DNA of 64,000 nt. Source: Linum tenue. Taxonomy: Eukaryota; Streptophyta; Magnoliopsida; Malpighiales; Linaceae. The position numbers and the translations under genes were made by a program. Shown here one piece after another: positions 44,248-55,190 of the stretch. Within the stretch, counting starts at the first letter, position 1. Every line of letters starts with the position of its first letter. The stretch spans positions 45,404,066 through 45,468,065 of the forward strand of contig CAMGYJ010000006.1 in assembly GCA_946122785.1 (NCBI GenBank), in the 5' to 3' direction. The notes under the pieces were generated by a model. It saw only the letters and a list, made by a program, of their open reading frames with translations, ran no database searches and was not told the origin of the DNA.

Positions 44248-45360
44248 ATGAAAGCATGGAATAAAAGGTGCAATCAATTCCCTCCGAAAGAAAGTGACGC
44301 TGACGACGAAAATCATGATGGCCTCGGCGGTGAAGGTCAAAGGTAAATCTTTTTGTTCCATGTTTGTGTTTTGGTTTGTTGTGGTTTCTGACCCTCTTCC
44401 CCTCTGTTTCTTGGTCGAGTAGTGGAGAAGGGGAAAAGAGTCGTTCGACGATCAACTCCCCTGCGATTGCCGCATGCAGGTTGAGGTTTTGCAGGCAAAA
44501 AGGACAGTCGCCGATAGGGAAGGTTTACCTCCTCTGGTAAGTACTTTTGTTTCTCTTTTCGGGTATTTTTGTTGGTTTTATGGTTTAGCCTAAGTTTTGT
44601 TGGTTTTATTTGATTTGTTATAGATCCTGAGCAGTTTCTCATTTTGTAGGTATTTCCTCCTTTCTTAGCAGCAAGGTTCAGTTCATGTCAGCCGCTAATG
44701 TGCTTTCAATTAGTGTTTGAGTTCTTTGTTCCCTGCTTGTGCGATGCTTATTTTTAGATCTGTGAACATGTGGTTTCATATGCTCTGGTGTTGAATTGGT
44801 TCCATGTATGTCATGTAGAATAGGAGGGCCACTTACTTGATGTTTAATTAATTGCAATATTAGTATGAAGACTTCTCTCTTTGTTGTTTATCTGTTGAAG
44901 CTGGGTGGTTCCATTGTTTGTGTATGAGTGTGAACAATCCCATTTAAATATGAACCAAATTTTGGTGTTTGATATCACTATAGCATGACTTGCCTACTCA
45001 TTGACCATGTTCAGTATGATATAATCTCACAAAGCAATTTTCTCTGCAATTCTTCATTATAAATGTATCTGACTTTTTATTATCATTGTTTGTGTATGAA
45101 TTCATTGTCTGATATCAATGTTTAGCTTTTGACACATCTACAAGAGAGGATTATTATTATCTATGTTTAGTTGTATGACTTAATTTAATCTTTTCGATCT
45201 GATTGCTTAATGTTATAGCCAACTTCTCTTCAAGTTGGGAATGAGTTGGATATTAATGCTCTCTTTCCTTATGATAGTGGGTTTGGTTCAAAAGGGAACA
45301 CCTCCTCTTCCCGAAGAGATCCCAGATCTTCTTCTTGGATGAAATTTAAACAATGTGCAT
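44248..45360 (+). pseudogene. Exon-like sequence of an unidentified gene
   Basis: Possible exon 1 starts MKAWNKRCNQFPPKESDADD (44248) and ends at CAAAG|GTAAATC (44341). A middle exon around 44420-44535 ends CTG|GTAAGTAC. A third, around 45220-45356, reads 'LQVGNELDINALFPYDSGFG' then 'SSSRRDPRSSSWMKFKQ'. The intervals are T-rich like plant introns. I do not recognise the protein, and the joins are guesses. Downstream the region is interrupted by the MULE at 45579. Confidence 0.28.
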
Positions 45361-45578
45361 GCTTCTTTCTCTTCTATGTTTGTGATCTTATTGATTCTTT
45401 ATAGATGATTGATTTTAGAGTGTTGTTTTATATATCATTAAACCCAAAATAAAATTGATTTTGGAAGTCGAATAATCTCTAGGTTATTGATTCTTTGTAG
45501 ATGATTGATTTATGAGGTTCAGCCTCAAGGCTATAAGAGATTGGTTATTCTTCCATTATCTAGAGTTGCTGAAAATTG

Positions 45579-47447
45579 GGGTTAAAGACATATTTGGTCA
45601 CTGAGATTACAAAATTGGGACATGTTTAGTCACTAGAAAAAGTTAATATCAAATTTGGTCACTACAATTACTAAAACTGGACACATTTAGTCACTCGCCG
45701 TTAGTCTCCGTCCAACTCCGTTAATGAAGTCCGTTAAGTGCTGATGTGGCAAACAGAATTTCCTAATCAGCCGGATATAACCCAACAAAAATAAAACCCG
45801 ACCCGCCACGTCATTAAAACCAACCCAACCCATGACCCAACCCCACCCAACCCTTCTTCCTCCTTCCTCCCACCTCCTTCTTTCCCCAAAACCACCGCCG
45901 CCGCTCTCCTCCTTCCTCCCACCTCCTCCCGCAAACCTGTTCGACCTAACCCAGCAGACCAATCCTTCACCAACGAGGCCATTGACGTTCACAAAGAAAC
46001 CCTCAAATGTTCACAATTCCACCATCGACATATATTCCAGGATTTGCATCCTCAACTTTGCGAACGTCGTGGATTCCGCATCTGAGATTTATCAGCGCCA
46101 GAACCTCTTCTCTCGGCCACCTCTTCCCTACCTCCTCCTTCACCGAGCTTCTCCCTCGATTCTCCTCCGATTCGCCGGATTTTCTAGGGTTTCAAGATGA
46201 ATTTGGGGGAATGCTTTTGCTACCGGCGCCCGTCACTGCGCCGGGCTCTAATTGGGAAAGTTCGTCGGCGGACGAATTGTTGTTAGGGTTTGCAGCCGAG
46301 GAGGACGACGAGGTGGAATTCCGATTACTATTGCCGTCCTTGTCGCCGGCGGCAGCAATTTGGATCTGGTAGTCAATCATCTCCAGCGGCGGCGGCGGAG
46401 CAGAATTAGTCACAGCGTTAGTGAGGGCGGTGGTGGTGGTGGTGAAATTCTCAAGGAACTTGATGATGGAGGCTTGGCGATCGCCGGCCAGGGCTTGCTG
46501 GTCGGCCCGGAGCTGGAGCTCGTGGTTGATTCGATCCATCTCGCGCTGCTTCCATGCCTCTTCGCGGGCGAGCTTCTCTTGGTCCCTTCTCACCATGTCC
46601 TCTATCAGCGTGTTCTGCATCTCTTCCTGCTGAGCCATCATCTTGTCCACCATCTCCTGGCACAAACCTTTGAACATCTCGAATTTCTCCTCCTCTTCTT
46701 CTTCCGCCTCTTGTCTCCTTTTCCTCTTCTGGTTTCCGTTTGAGGCCGCCGATGGAGCTGCATAATCCCCTTCTTCTTCTATGTCATCCTCGTTGCTTTC
46801 CACAGTGGGTCGATCTTGATGCTCATTTTTTTCTTGATTTCCTGTTGCTGGTGCGGTGCCAGGTTTTGATTCGGGTTCGACTTCAGCATTATCATGGACA
46901 TACTTGTTCTGCTGCTAATTGATGCAGCCATTTTCATCATGATTAGGGAAGTAACTATGATTATGGGTGCAGTGGATGGAATTGAGGAATCTGGTTTCTT
47001 CTTCAAATTTCTCTCTGCATTTCTCGGGGATTCTTTGTGAACGTCAATGGCCTGGTTGGTGAAGGATTGGTCTGCTGGGTTAGGTCGAACAGGTTTGCGG
47101 GAGGAGGTGGGAGGAAGGAGGAGAGCGGCGGCGGTGGTTTTGGGGAAAGAAGGTGGGAGGAAGGAGGAAGAAGGGTTGGGTGGGGTTGGGTCATGGGTTG
47201 GGATGGTTTTAATGACGTGGCGGGTCGGGTTTTATTTTTGTTGGGTTATATCCGGCTGATTAGGCAATTCTGTTTGCCACATCAGCACTTAACGGACTTC
47301 ATTAACGGAGTTGGACGGAGACTAACGGCGAGTGACTAAATGTGTCCAATTTTAGTAATTGTAGTGACCAAATTTGATATTAACTTTTTCTAGTGACTAA
47401 ACATGTCCCAATTTTGTAATCTCAGTGACCAAATGTGTCTTTAACCC
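45579..47447. mobile_element. Pack-MULE carrying a trihelix transcription-factor fragment
   Basis: TIRs of about 420 bp (45579-46005 and 47030-47447) are almost identical. They start GGGTTAAAGACA and include 'TTTGGTCACTGAGATTACAA' and 'CTCCGTCCAACTCCGTTAAT'. A perfect 10-bp target duplication CTGAAAATTG flanks the element (45569-45578, 47448-47457). The ~1-kb interior is GC-rich host-like sequence encoding part of a trihelix factor on the minus strand. No transposase. High TIR identity suggests recent activity. Confidence 0.93.
46192..46803 (-). pseudogene. Trihelix (GT-type) transcription factor, captured C-terminal part
   Basis: A 203-codon open frame from the ATG at 46803. It has an acidic start, a basic NLS-like 'NQKRKRRQEAEEEEEEKFEM', then a long charged coiled coil ('MFKGLCQEMVDKMMAQQEEM', 'RRDQEKLAREEAWKQREMDR') ending 'QASIIKFLENFTTT', then Asn/Ser-rich sequence. 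The coil with 'RDQE...REEAWK..EM.R' and the terminal 'iikFLe.ft' is typical of trihelix factors between their DNA-binding domain and C-terminus. The same frame continues upstream to about 47030 through one stop ('ENGCIN' stop 'QQNKYVHDN'). The Myb-like DNA-binding domain is missing. This is a MULE-carried gene fragment, though its frame is intact. Confidence 0.72.
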
Positions 47448-47457
47448 CTGAAAATTG

Positions 47458-49272
47458 ATATGAAATCAAGATTTGGCACTGCAATGTCGTGGGCAAAACT
47501 TTGTAGAGAGCTAAATGTAAGATTTACCCAAGTTTTATTTGCCCCTAATTTGTTTTCTCCCCATGTTCTCCCGTCCAAGTGAAAATGGTGAAGAGTTAGT
47601 GTTGCAAATTCACTTATGGTGGTTATATTCATAGGCAGTAGCAATTATATGCTGGTCCATGGAGTATAAAACTATTGTTCAGGTAAATTATGAACCCAAT
47701 CCCTGCATATTTTACTCAACAAAACCTGCCCTGCTGATATTTAGATATCACTAGGAAGAGAAGAACAAAATATTAAAGAGAATTAGATGCTATTTTGTGT
47801 ACCTTTGTAGCTTGAGCCTCCTGTTTTTGGAGCATGTAAAGGAATATATTCATTACTAATGAAAACTACATGACGATCCTTGGAGAGTGTCAAGCTATTG
47901 TTGCAACTTGCAAGTAAATTATGAACTCAATCCCTACATTTTTAAAGTAATTACTCAACAAAATTTTGTCATACTTATCTTTAGGATATTAAATTGATCT
48001 ATATTTCACTATAGGCTGGAGTTGATCGTAATCTATCTCCAAGCTTAATTGCGTTCGAGATAACTCCTCTATGTATTGGAAATGGAGGGGGGCACAAAGA
48101 TCATCAAACAAAGAAAGGAGAAGAACCATTTTGTTGGTTTCCTGTTTCATTTTCAACTTTAGCGTTTTTGTCAAAGAAGTAAACTCTTCTTGGTTGAGTT
48201 TGAGAGATTGGATCACTATTTAACTTGATAGAGCTTAAATTAGAGGTAAATTTTTCTCGGTGGAGTTTGGATCACCAGTTTGAGGTATTTTCAAGTCATT
48301 GTGCTCTAAAGTGATTCTCCCTTTGCCTCTATAATATGCATTGTTTCAATGACTCTTTTGATGTTCATGGGTTGCCAAAACTTTCTATGATAGGCTGGCT
48401 TTTATTCTTTATAGGTTTTCGAGACCCCAGATAACAGGCTTTAATGCTTTGTGCATCCACCTCTTAAAGGTTACCTATCACTCATTAGTGTTGCGATGGC
48501 ATAGCAATTGAAGAAGCAGAGGAATTGAATGGTCTACATTCAATGTTATTTTTCCTATGAATAGGTTGTGGTTAATATTAGTTAGATGACCATACTAAGT
48601 TGTACGATAGATAGTAAGCTTCAGCCAATTATGGTTTATGGTGGTTGTTTAGAAATATGCCAGTGATGCTATTCATATTATTGCAGCCAAAGGATCTATT
48701 AGAATCTCCTTTTACAACAGCATTAGAATCATCAACACAACCAGCAACTACTCCACAATCCAGAATCAACATCGATTATAGATTACACTGAAAATTATGA
48801 TTATTAGATTGAACTTTTTATTGGTTAGTGATACTCTATTTCATGGACACTTTAAGCTCCATAATTTGACAAGCATTTTCTTTTGGTTGAAAATTGATTG
48901 TGCATATATACCAAGGAAGCAACTCCCTTGTAATCCTTTACGGAACTTTGATATAGACTTCCTTTTTGCAAAGATATAGTTGGATTTGAAAACAATTATA
49001 TGAATGTTGTTTGGTGTGAAAGTTGGGAACACCTATATGTAAAATATCAAGCTCTCCTGACCAATGAGTCGAGTCAACTTTAGGGGTTTCATTCAACTTT
49101 TTACGTCTATTTCTTTTTTAGCCCTAATCAGTTTAAAAAAAATTCTCGGCATGTAGGAGAAGGAGTGGAAACGTTTAGGATAGGGTTGGTTCTTGAAGTA
49201 AAGATATATCTCCCAATATTGATGTGCCAACTTTTAAAATTTTGGTTTCCCATCTTTTCATTTCAATAGGGT
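47458..49272. other. AT-rich intergenic or intronic stretch
   Basis: About 1.8 kb without convincing coding sequence or repeat. T-rich composition resembles plant intron or intergenic DNA and may belong to the same unit as 44248-45360. Two similar phrases, 'AAATTATGAACCCAATCCCT' near 47683 and 'AAATTATGAACTCAATCCCT' near 47914, suggest a small internal duplication. Confidence 0.4.
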
Positions 49273-49280
49273 TTTGATAC

Positions 49281-49672
49281 GGTTGTCAACCCGCGTTGAT
49301 CCACACCAGACGAGTAAAACGGGCGCCACACACCCGGGTTGGTTCTTGAATTCTGCAACAAGACTCCCCAGTTGGAGGTCACATTGTGTCATGTTTTCTC
49401 TTTGGTTTGCGAATTGCGCCTTTCTTTTTCCCCTTCAACTAACCTACTTTCACAATTCTAAATTGAATATTTATGTTATATGAGTGTGTACGTATTGTTA
49501 TAGTGGTGTAATATTATCTATATGTAGATGAGATTCTATGTCATGTATAAATGGATGAACAATATAGTGATTTTTTTATATATCCGGGCAAAAGTGGACT
49601 AAAATGATCGGGCCCATTAATCATCAACTCACTTACTTGACTGGGCCAACCGGCTAAAGCGGGTTGACAACC
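49281..49672. mobile_element. hAT-type MITE (GGTTGTCAACC ends)
   Basis: A 392-bp element with ends GGTTGTCAACCCGCG and GCGGGTTGACAACC and a perfect 8-bp duplication TTTGATAC (49273-49280 and 49673-49680). Same family as 13330-13784. Confidence 0.88.
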
Positions 49673-49680
49673 TTTGATAC

Positions 49681-51150
49681 TTTGAAATCCAATTATTCTA
49701 AAATATTTTGGGTTCCATTTTTTATGATTGATTCAAATCGATCAATAATTGAGGACTTTCAAAGAGTTTGGTTGAAATTCAAATGTCGGTCTTTCGGCAT
49801 TTTCATCATAGACAAAAGTTTTTGCGTTTAATTGTTGTTGGATTGAAGGAAGAGAAAGAGGAAGGGATATGGATGATAGGATAATGGATATAATTTTTGG
49901 GAATTGCAAAGGGAGAAGATAAGCAATAAAAAGGAGGGTAAATTTAAATTGTCATTTCCGACCTTTCCAACCGTGATTTGACCGCCATTTAACAGAATTT
50001 TATCAAAAATTATAACAAATGGCAAGTTTGATAATACGTATATACTATATAGTACAAGGGCATGTGAAATATAGTAGAGGGATAGATTTGAGAAAAATGA
50101 ATAATAGAGTGACAATTTATGCTATCAACTCCACTTGAAAAGTCAAAGATCGTATTGGTAGAGTAAAATTTAGGGTTTTATAATGTTTGAATTTTCTTAA
50201 CTATTATGTATGCATTAGTGTCTAACACCTAAAATCCCCACTCAAATATATAATTGTAACAATGAGTTTATTATCATGACTATAAGATTATTAGTTACCT
50301 TTGATGGCTTCGTATAAAGTTTTCATTGATAATAAAAATATCATATTCGATGCACAAATATAATTTGAGCTAATCAGTCTTCTTACCCGAATAAATAAAA
50401 TCTAAAATTTGTTACCAAAATGTAATTTGAGCTTATTGAATTTTCCGGTCAATGGGTCGGGTACAAGCTAGTAGTAGTAGAAGGATATGTTTGTTATTTG
50501 TACTAGTAAGGGTATAAAATCTATTAACCCTTTGGTCTATATATGAGATTTGATTCATCTTCTTTTTATGTTTGATTCCATTGTGCTATCTATTTTCAAT
50601 TGATTGTGCTATCTATTTTCAAGATGTGTTTTTCGATATCTGACTTCGCATTGGGTGAGACCAGACATGGCCATCCTACATGATCGATCATCAACCAGCT
50701 GGACTACTAACACCTCAAAGAAGATATCTGTAGGATCCGTGTTGCTTATCAGTTTGAGTAAATGCTCTGACATATAGTAGGAATAGATATCACGTGGGTG
50801 AAACAACTCATATGTTGTCATGGTCAAGGTTCTGAGTCAAAGCAACTATAGGGGGAGCTTTCATTTGCAACGCCTCATCCTCCCGCATTCTTCAACAACC
50901 CGTAGAAAAGATTACTTTCCCCGTATTGCTTTCTTTCCTTTTCATTTTCTAAAACTAAGGGAACTTCAATCCTTGAGGAACCTTAACCTCCAAAGTTTCA
51001 TTTTAAACCATAGAACTCATTCCAAAGTCGTATATATTATACCAATATTGATCAAATAAGATATTCTCATTACACAAATACCATATTCGCATAAACAAAA
51101 TACAATATTATTATTTCACAAGTACAATATTCACATGACACAAATATAAT
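49681..51150. other. AT-rich stretch with a decayed repeat end
   Basis: No gene seen. Around 49960-50135, read in reverse, 'ATCTATCCCTCTACTATATT' resembles the left flank sequence at 42540 and may be a MULE TIR remnant without partner. 'CACAAATATAAT' phrases recur near 50350, 51070 and 51140. Confidence 0.35.
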
Positions 51151-51158
51151 CTTCTTAG

Positions 51159-52285
51159 TAGGGATGGCAGCCGGTCGTTTCGGTTTAACCGAAAACCAAA
51201 AAACCCGGTTATTGGTTAACCGAGACACCCCTTATAGCTTCCGGCCACCGACCGTGAGAGAGGTCACGGTTAGCCGGCCAACCGAAAAATTACCTTTTCC
51301 ACCAAAAAAAAACAAAAAATTAATTAAATAAAATAAAAAAAATATCCACCACTCATCTCAATCCTTATCTCCTTCCTTCTCCACCAGACCTCTCTCTCTC
51401 CTTCCTTCCTCCACCATTTCACCTCTTCTCTCTCCTTCGGTCCTTCCTTCAATCCTTCCTCTCCTCCTTTCTCCTTTCTTCCTCCACCAGATCTCTTCTC
51501 TCTCCTTCCTTCCTTCCTCCGAGCTTCTCTCTTTCGTCTGGCGCCGAGCAGTGGAGGGGAGGAGGACGCGGCGGTTGTGGCTTGTCCATCAGCGCCGCCA
51601 CGGCCTCCGCCTGGAAGACCTCCGACCGTCCGGACGATGTCGTGTGGGAGTCACCGAAGAAGACGAGGTTCGGGACGTAGACGTTGTAGCGAGGGGCGAA
51701 GTGCTGGACCTGGCGGCGCCACTGCCAGATGGCGACGGTGCCGAAGCCGTGGAGGAGGAGGAGGGAAGGGTTTCGGGGGTTGGGTTTTGTTGGGGACCAA
51801 AACTGGACGGTGGTGGTTGGGTCGGTGGGGGCGGTTTTCTCAGAGAGGCCGGCGGCGGAGAAGCAGCGGCGGAGGTAGAAGGTGTAGAGGGAGGCGAGGC
51901 TGAGGTAGGACGAGAGTGATGGAGCCATGGAGGAGGAGGAGGAGTGAGAGGTAATTAGGGTTTGCGTCTTATTTGGGGATGGTGGTTTCTGTTAGGGAGA
52001 TTGAGTTTTTTTTTGTGTGTTGATTCGGTTGATGTATGGAATGAAGTGATTTTTGGGGGTCGTTTTAGGGATGGTGCGGGGCCATTTTGGAGAAGAGGAG
52101 AAGAGGTCAGTTAGCCGGTTAACCGCCGATTTCCGACCCCAGTTAATCGGCTAGTCGAACCTCTTCCCCTCTCATCCGGCGATCGACCGACGATAAAAGT
52201 AACGGTTTTCGGTTAGCCGAAAACTGATCGGTTCGGTTGAAACTGACCGGTTAACTGCTAACCGAAAACCGTTCTGCCACCCCTA
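51159..52285. mobile_element. hAT-like element carrying an alpha/beta-hydrolase fragment
   Basis: Ends TAGGGATGGCAGCCGG and AACCGTTCTGCCACCCCTA with CGGTTAACCG-type subterminal blocks on both sides. An 8-bp duplication with one mismatch flanks it (CTTCTTAG 51151-51158, CTTCTTAT 52286-52293). The flanking sequences 'AGATATTCTCATT' and 'CACAAATACAATA' occur on both sides. The 1.1-kb interior is GC-rich and holds the N-terminal half of a host hydrolase on the minus strand. No transposase. Confidence 0.82.
51449..51928 (-). pseudogene. Alpha/beta-hydrolase gene fragment captured in a hAT element
   Basis: The frame from the ATG at 51928 starts MAPSLSSYLSLASLYTFYLR. It continues to the oxyanion-hole motif 'LLLLHGFGTVAIWQWRRQVQ' near residue 60 and 'RYNVYVPNLVFFGDSHTTSS', then 'FQAEAVAALMD' near 115. 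This is the N-terminal half of a plant alpha/beta hydrolase. After 'ALMDKPQPP' the sequence turns into a CT-repeat-encoded tail. The nucleophile elbow (G-x-S-x-G) and the catalytic Asp and His are absent, so no enzyme can result. The 159-codon frame itself is intact. Confidence 0.8.
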
Positions 52286-52418
52286 CTTCTTATAACCCAA
52301 CCAATTGTAAGATATTCTCATTGCACAAATACAATACCCAAGACACAGTAGAGCACTAGGCCGCATTTCATTAGAAAATTAGAAATCGTTAAAAAATAAA
52401 TAGTAACTATAGTTTTTT

Positions 52419-52750
52419 TCACAATGTCAATTGTACACGACGATATTTTAATTTACTGAATTCATCAATAATGGAGTCATCCATACAAATAGCATACTCT
52501 CTTTCAAATAAAATAGTTAAGCAATCAGCGAGAAATTCAATACTCATTTTGTTGGGCAAATCAGTTTTCACATGTTTCATTGTTGAAAAGGTTATCTCAA
52601 TAGTAGCCGTTGAAATGAGAATGTCAACACTAGACAAATCAATCGACTTATCAAGTTATATTGTGTGTTCATCCCTATTTCCACAGGTTGCTCTAGTAAT
52701 TTTTCAAAAGAACAAACCTTATATTTCTTTTAGTCTTTCTTTTTTAGACT
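52419..52750 (-). pseudogene. hAT transposase C-terminal remnant (ZMYM1-like)
   Basis: The minus frame 52637-52419 reads 'ISTATIEITFSTMKHVKTDL', 'NKMSIEFLADCLTILFERE' and 'SIIDEFSKLKYRR'. This is the C-terminal dimerisation region of hAT transposases that plant annotations call zinc-finger MYM-type 1-like (sTAT.ErsFS.MK.vKt.LR.kM...L.d.l). The usual E-R-x-F-S is I-T-F-S here. Only about 70 residues remain. Confidence 0.7.
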
Positions 52751-53259
52751 TTTAGAATTTTAAGTTTCATTGTTTATGTTTTTAGAAGAAAATCATTATA
52801 TTAATGCTAGAATTTCTAGGCTAAATTTAGAGTAGTGATTTGAACATGTTCATATGAACTATTTTTCTAGTTAACACAATCCTATTATAAAATAGCACTG
52901 AGTCAGATATCTAAAAACAAAAAATTCAATATAGGCTATACTAGCTCCGAACCCAAAGAAGGATTAACCGTGACCTAGATTGGTCACTCCCTAGATTCGC
53001 CACTGGCAACGAAGGTGGGTGTTCACGACATCGTCAAAAAAAAAGGAAGGTGGGTTATCGATGAAATTCGAAGGCGAAAAAGAAAGGCTGGTGAAGATGA
53101 GCGGTCGACGAACTTCGACATTAGAAAGTTTTTCAGTCAATGGGGAATGGCGGAAGGAGGCACCCACTCGTGCAGAGAAAGGGAAGGCTAGTTCTAGTCT
53201 GGTTGAGATGGCAGATAATGGTTGATGGCAATTTTGTCTTTATCCTATAAGTTAGGGCG

Positions 53260-54030
53260 ATGATTAGTATAAAAAAGGCGACAAATAGAAACCAACTTTC
53301 AATTTCAGTACTCTTATCCACAACCAAGATCCTGCTGCAGTCTCCTTAATCAGCCAAATAGACTTCCCCTTCAGCCTATATTGATAGATCCAGGCCACCC
53401 AAAAACTATTACTTCTTATCAGTAGTAGCCAAATAGGTCTAGATACAAAACCTATGTTCCAAGTATAGTCTTTTATATTTAGACCACCCTAATTTATTGG
53501 GTAGCCACAATCTCCCATGCTACTTTGGCCTTACAAGAACCATCACCAAATCAAGGAAATCCGAGCACACTTTCTCAATTCTTGTGATAACTTCTTTTGG
53601 TAATACAAAGATAGACATCCAATATTGTACCACTGACAGCAACACTGATGAGATAAGCTGCAGTTTTCCAACGTAGGATAGTTTGTTAGCTTGCCGTTCA
53701 ATTTTACCTGTAATTTTGTCCACCAGTCACATTCCCTACTTGACAATCTACCTGAAATCAAAGGAAGCCCCAAGTATTGAACAGGGAGTTTTCCCTCCTT
53801 GAAACTAGTTACCCTGACAACATTATCCTTAAAATCAATTGACGAACCTCCAAAGAATACTTCACATTTGTTTGGATTACAATGCAAGCCAGATAAGACA
53901 GAGAACTGATGTAGTATTTGCTTCACACAACTCAAAGCATGAGCAGACCCTCGGTGAATATCATCAAATCATCCGCGAAGCATAGGTGTGTTAGCCCTAT
54001 TTTCTTGCATTGAGTGTGGTAAGGTCTTTC
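53260..54030 (-). mobile_element. LINE fragment (RT end) truncated at both sides
   Basis: On the minus strand it starts at about 54020 with 'LTHLCFADDLMIFTEG', so the F-A-D-D catalytic box is intact. It continues 'SGLHCNPNKCEVFFGG', 'KEGKLPVQYLGLPLISGRLS' and, in shifted frames, 'VGKLQLISSVLLSVVQYWMS'. It ends near 53340. RT fingers, endonuclease and C-terminal zinc finger are missing. It replaced the downstream exons of the epimerase pseudogene. Confidence 0.82.
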
Positions 54031-54254
54031 AATCTAATTTCCTGTAGAAGTACAAAGAGAAGCACAAGTCCTTGCTATGGGTGATTGGTAACACAGTGGC
54101 TTTTATCCATCACGAAGTATATGAGAGTGCATCATCCCGATGCATTTGTGCATGTGCAATTCCAAATTGTATTCAAAAGCGTCAACCAAAAAGAAAACCA
54201 GGCATTTGTTCATTGGCATGTTGTTGCAAATTTCACCTTTTCAAATGCACCCAC

Positions 54255-55190
54255 CAAAAAGTTATGACAACCTTAAAGGAGATCTGAGGTATTTACCTGA
54301 GCACACCTTCCACACATTCATCAATGAAGGTGAGGATCGAGTTTGGAGTGCATCTCCCCACATCTTGAACTTATCACTAGCGTAAGCGCCCTTCGGCAGC
54401 AGGCAGCTGGTGCGTTTTCCCTGCCACTTAATTATTAAATACAATCAATCGACACATTAGTGAAGCTAGACGCAGATAATTAAGTTACAACTTACAACTG
54501 TTGTTGTTTCCAAGCCTCACCTTCACTGTTGCAAAAGGACCATGAATATTGTGAAACCTTCCAACACAGCATTCAATGCCAAAGTCCTTGGTGTAAAAGT
54601 AAACCAACCTCTGCAGGCCAGGCATCAGATTCCTTCAAGCTCACATTTGCCTCCAGATGTTTAAACTCGGGATAAATAAATGCACTAGAGGCATAAAAGA
54701 TTCTATACAAACCTAAATCATCATCCAAAATCAATTATGAATTCAAAACCCCACCTAAGGAATTCCAACCTATTATAAGGGAACAAACGAAACTAAGGGA
54801 ACAAGTAACCAAACTTTTGATACCAATTGATCCTAGAGGCTTCAAGCATGTTGAAGCTGATCATGGTATTGTTGTACACGATAACAGAATGGTTGGACTG
54901 AATGAATCCCATCCCGCCATATCAGCACCCAAGTTGAAGACATGGTCAACACCTCTGGTAATCTTCAAGCAATTATTCATAACCCTAAGATCCACAAGAT
55001 GGAATTCATGACAGAACACGCCTTCTGTCATGTGCTCATTCTTCTTCCAGTCGGTGGCAATAATGTAGTCCTTCACTCTTGAAACTCCTCGCTATGTGAG
55101 AGGCAATGAAACCACCAGCTCCAGTAATATAGATTTTCAGCTTCTCAGATTGCCAATAGAGCTCCCCATAGTAACTGAAACAAAAGAATG
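54255..55190 (-). pseudogene. GDP-mannose 3,5-epimerase pseudogene (intron-containing)
   Basis: Minus-strand pieces in order: 'QSEKLKIYITGAGGFIASHI' (NAD-binding GxGGFIxSH, about 55170-55100), 'IIATDWKKNEHMTEGVFCHE', 'FHLVDLRVMNNCLKITRGVD' and 'HVFNLGADM'. After a 1-bp frameshift come 'IQSNHSVIVYNNTMISFNML', an intron, 'FYASSAFIYPEFKHLEANVS' with 'LKESDAWPAE', a gap, 'KDFGIECCVGRFHNIHGPFA', an intron, and 'KFKMWGDALQTRS' ending at a splice donor near 54285. The intact plant enzyme makes GDP-L-galactose for ascorbate and cell walls. Here the catalytic Cys of ASSACIYPE is Phe, and the segment with the Tyr-x3-Lys pair is deleted. Introns show it arose from a genomic copy, not a retrocopy. Confidence 0.85.

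Noticed and set aside
45687..45992. GC-rich frames of ~100 codons (and their twins at 47037-47339)
   Set aside because: They are mirror copies produced by the MULE terminal inverted repeats, not genes.
46252..46743. 163-codon plus-strand frame opposite the trihelix fragment
   Set aside because: Antisense shadow; the minus-strand frame has recognisable trihelix features and codon structure.
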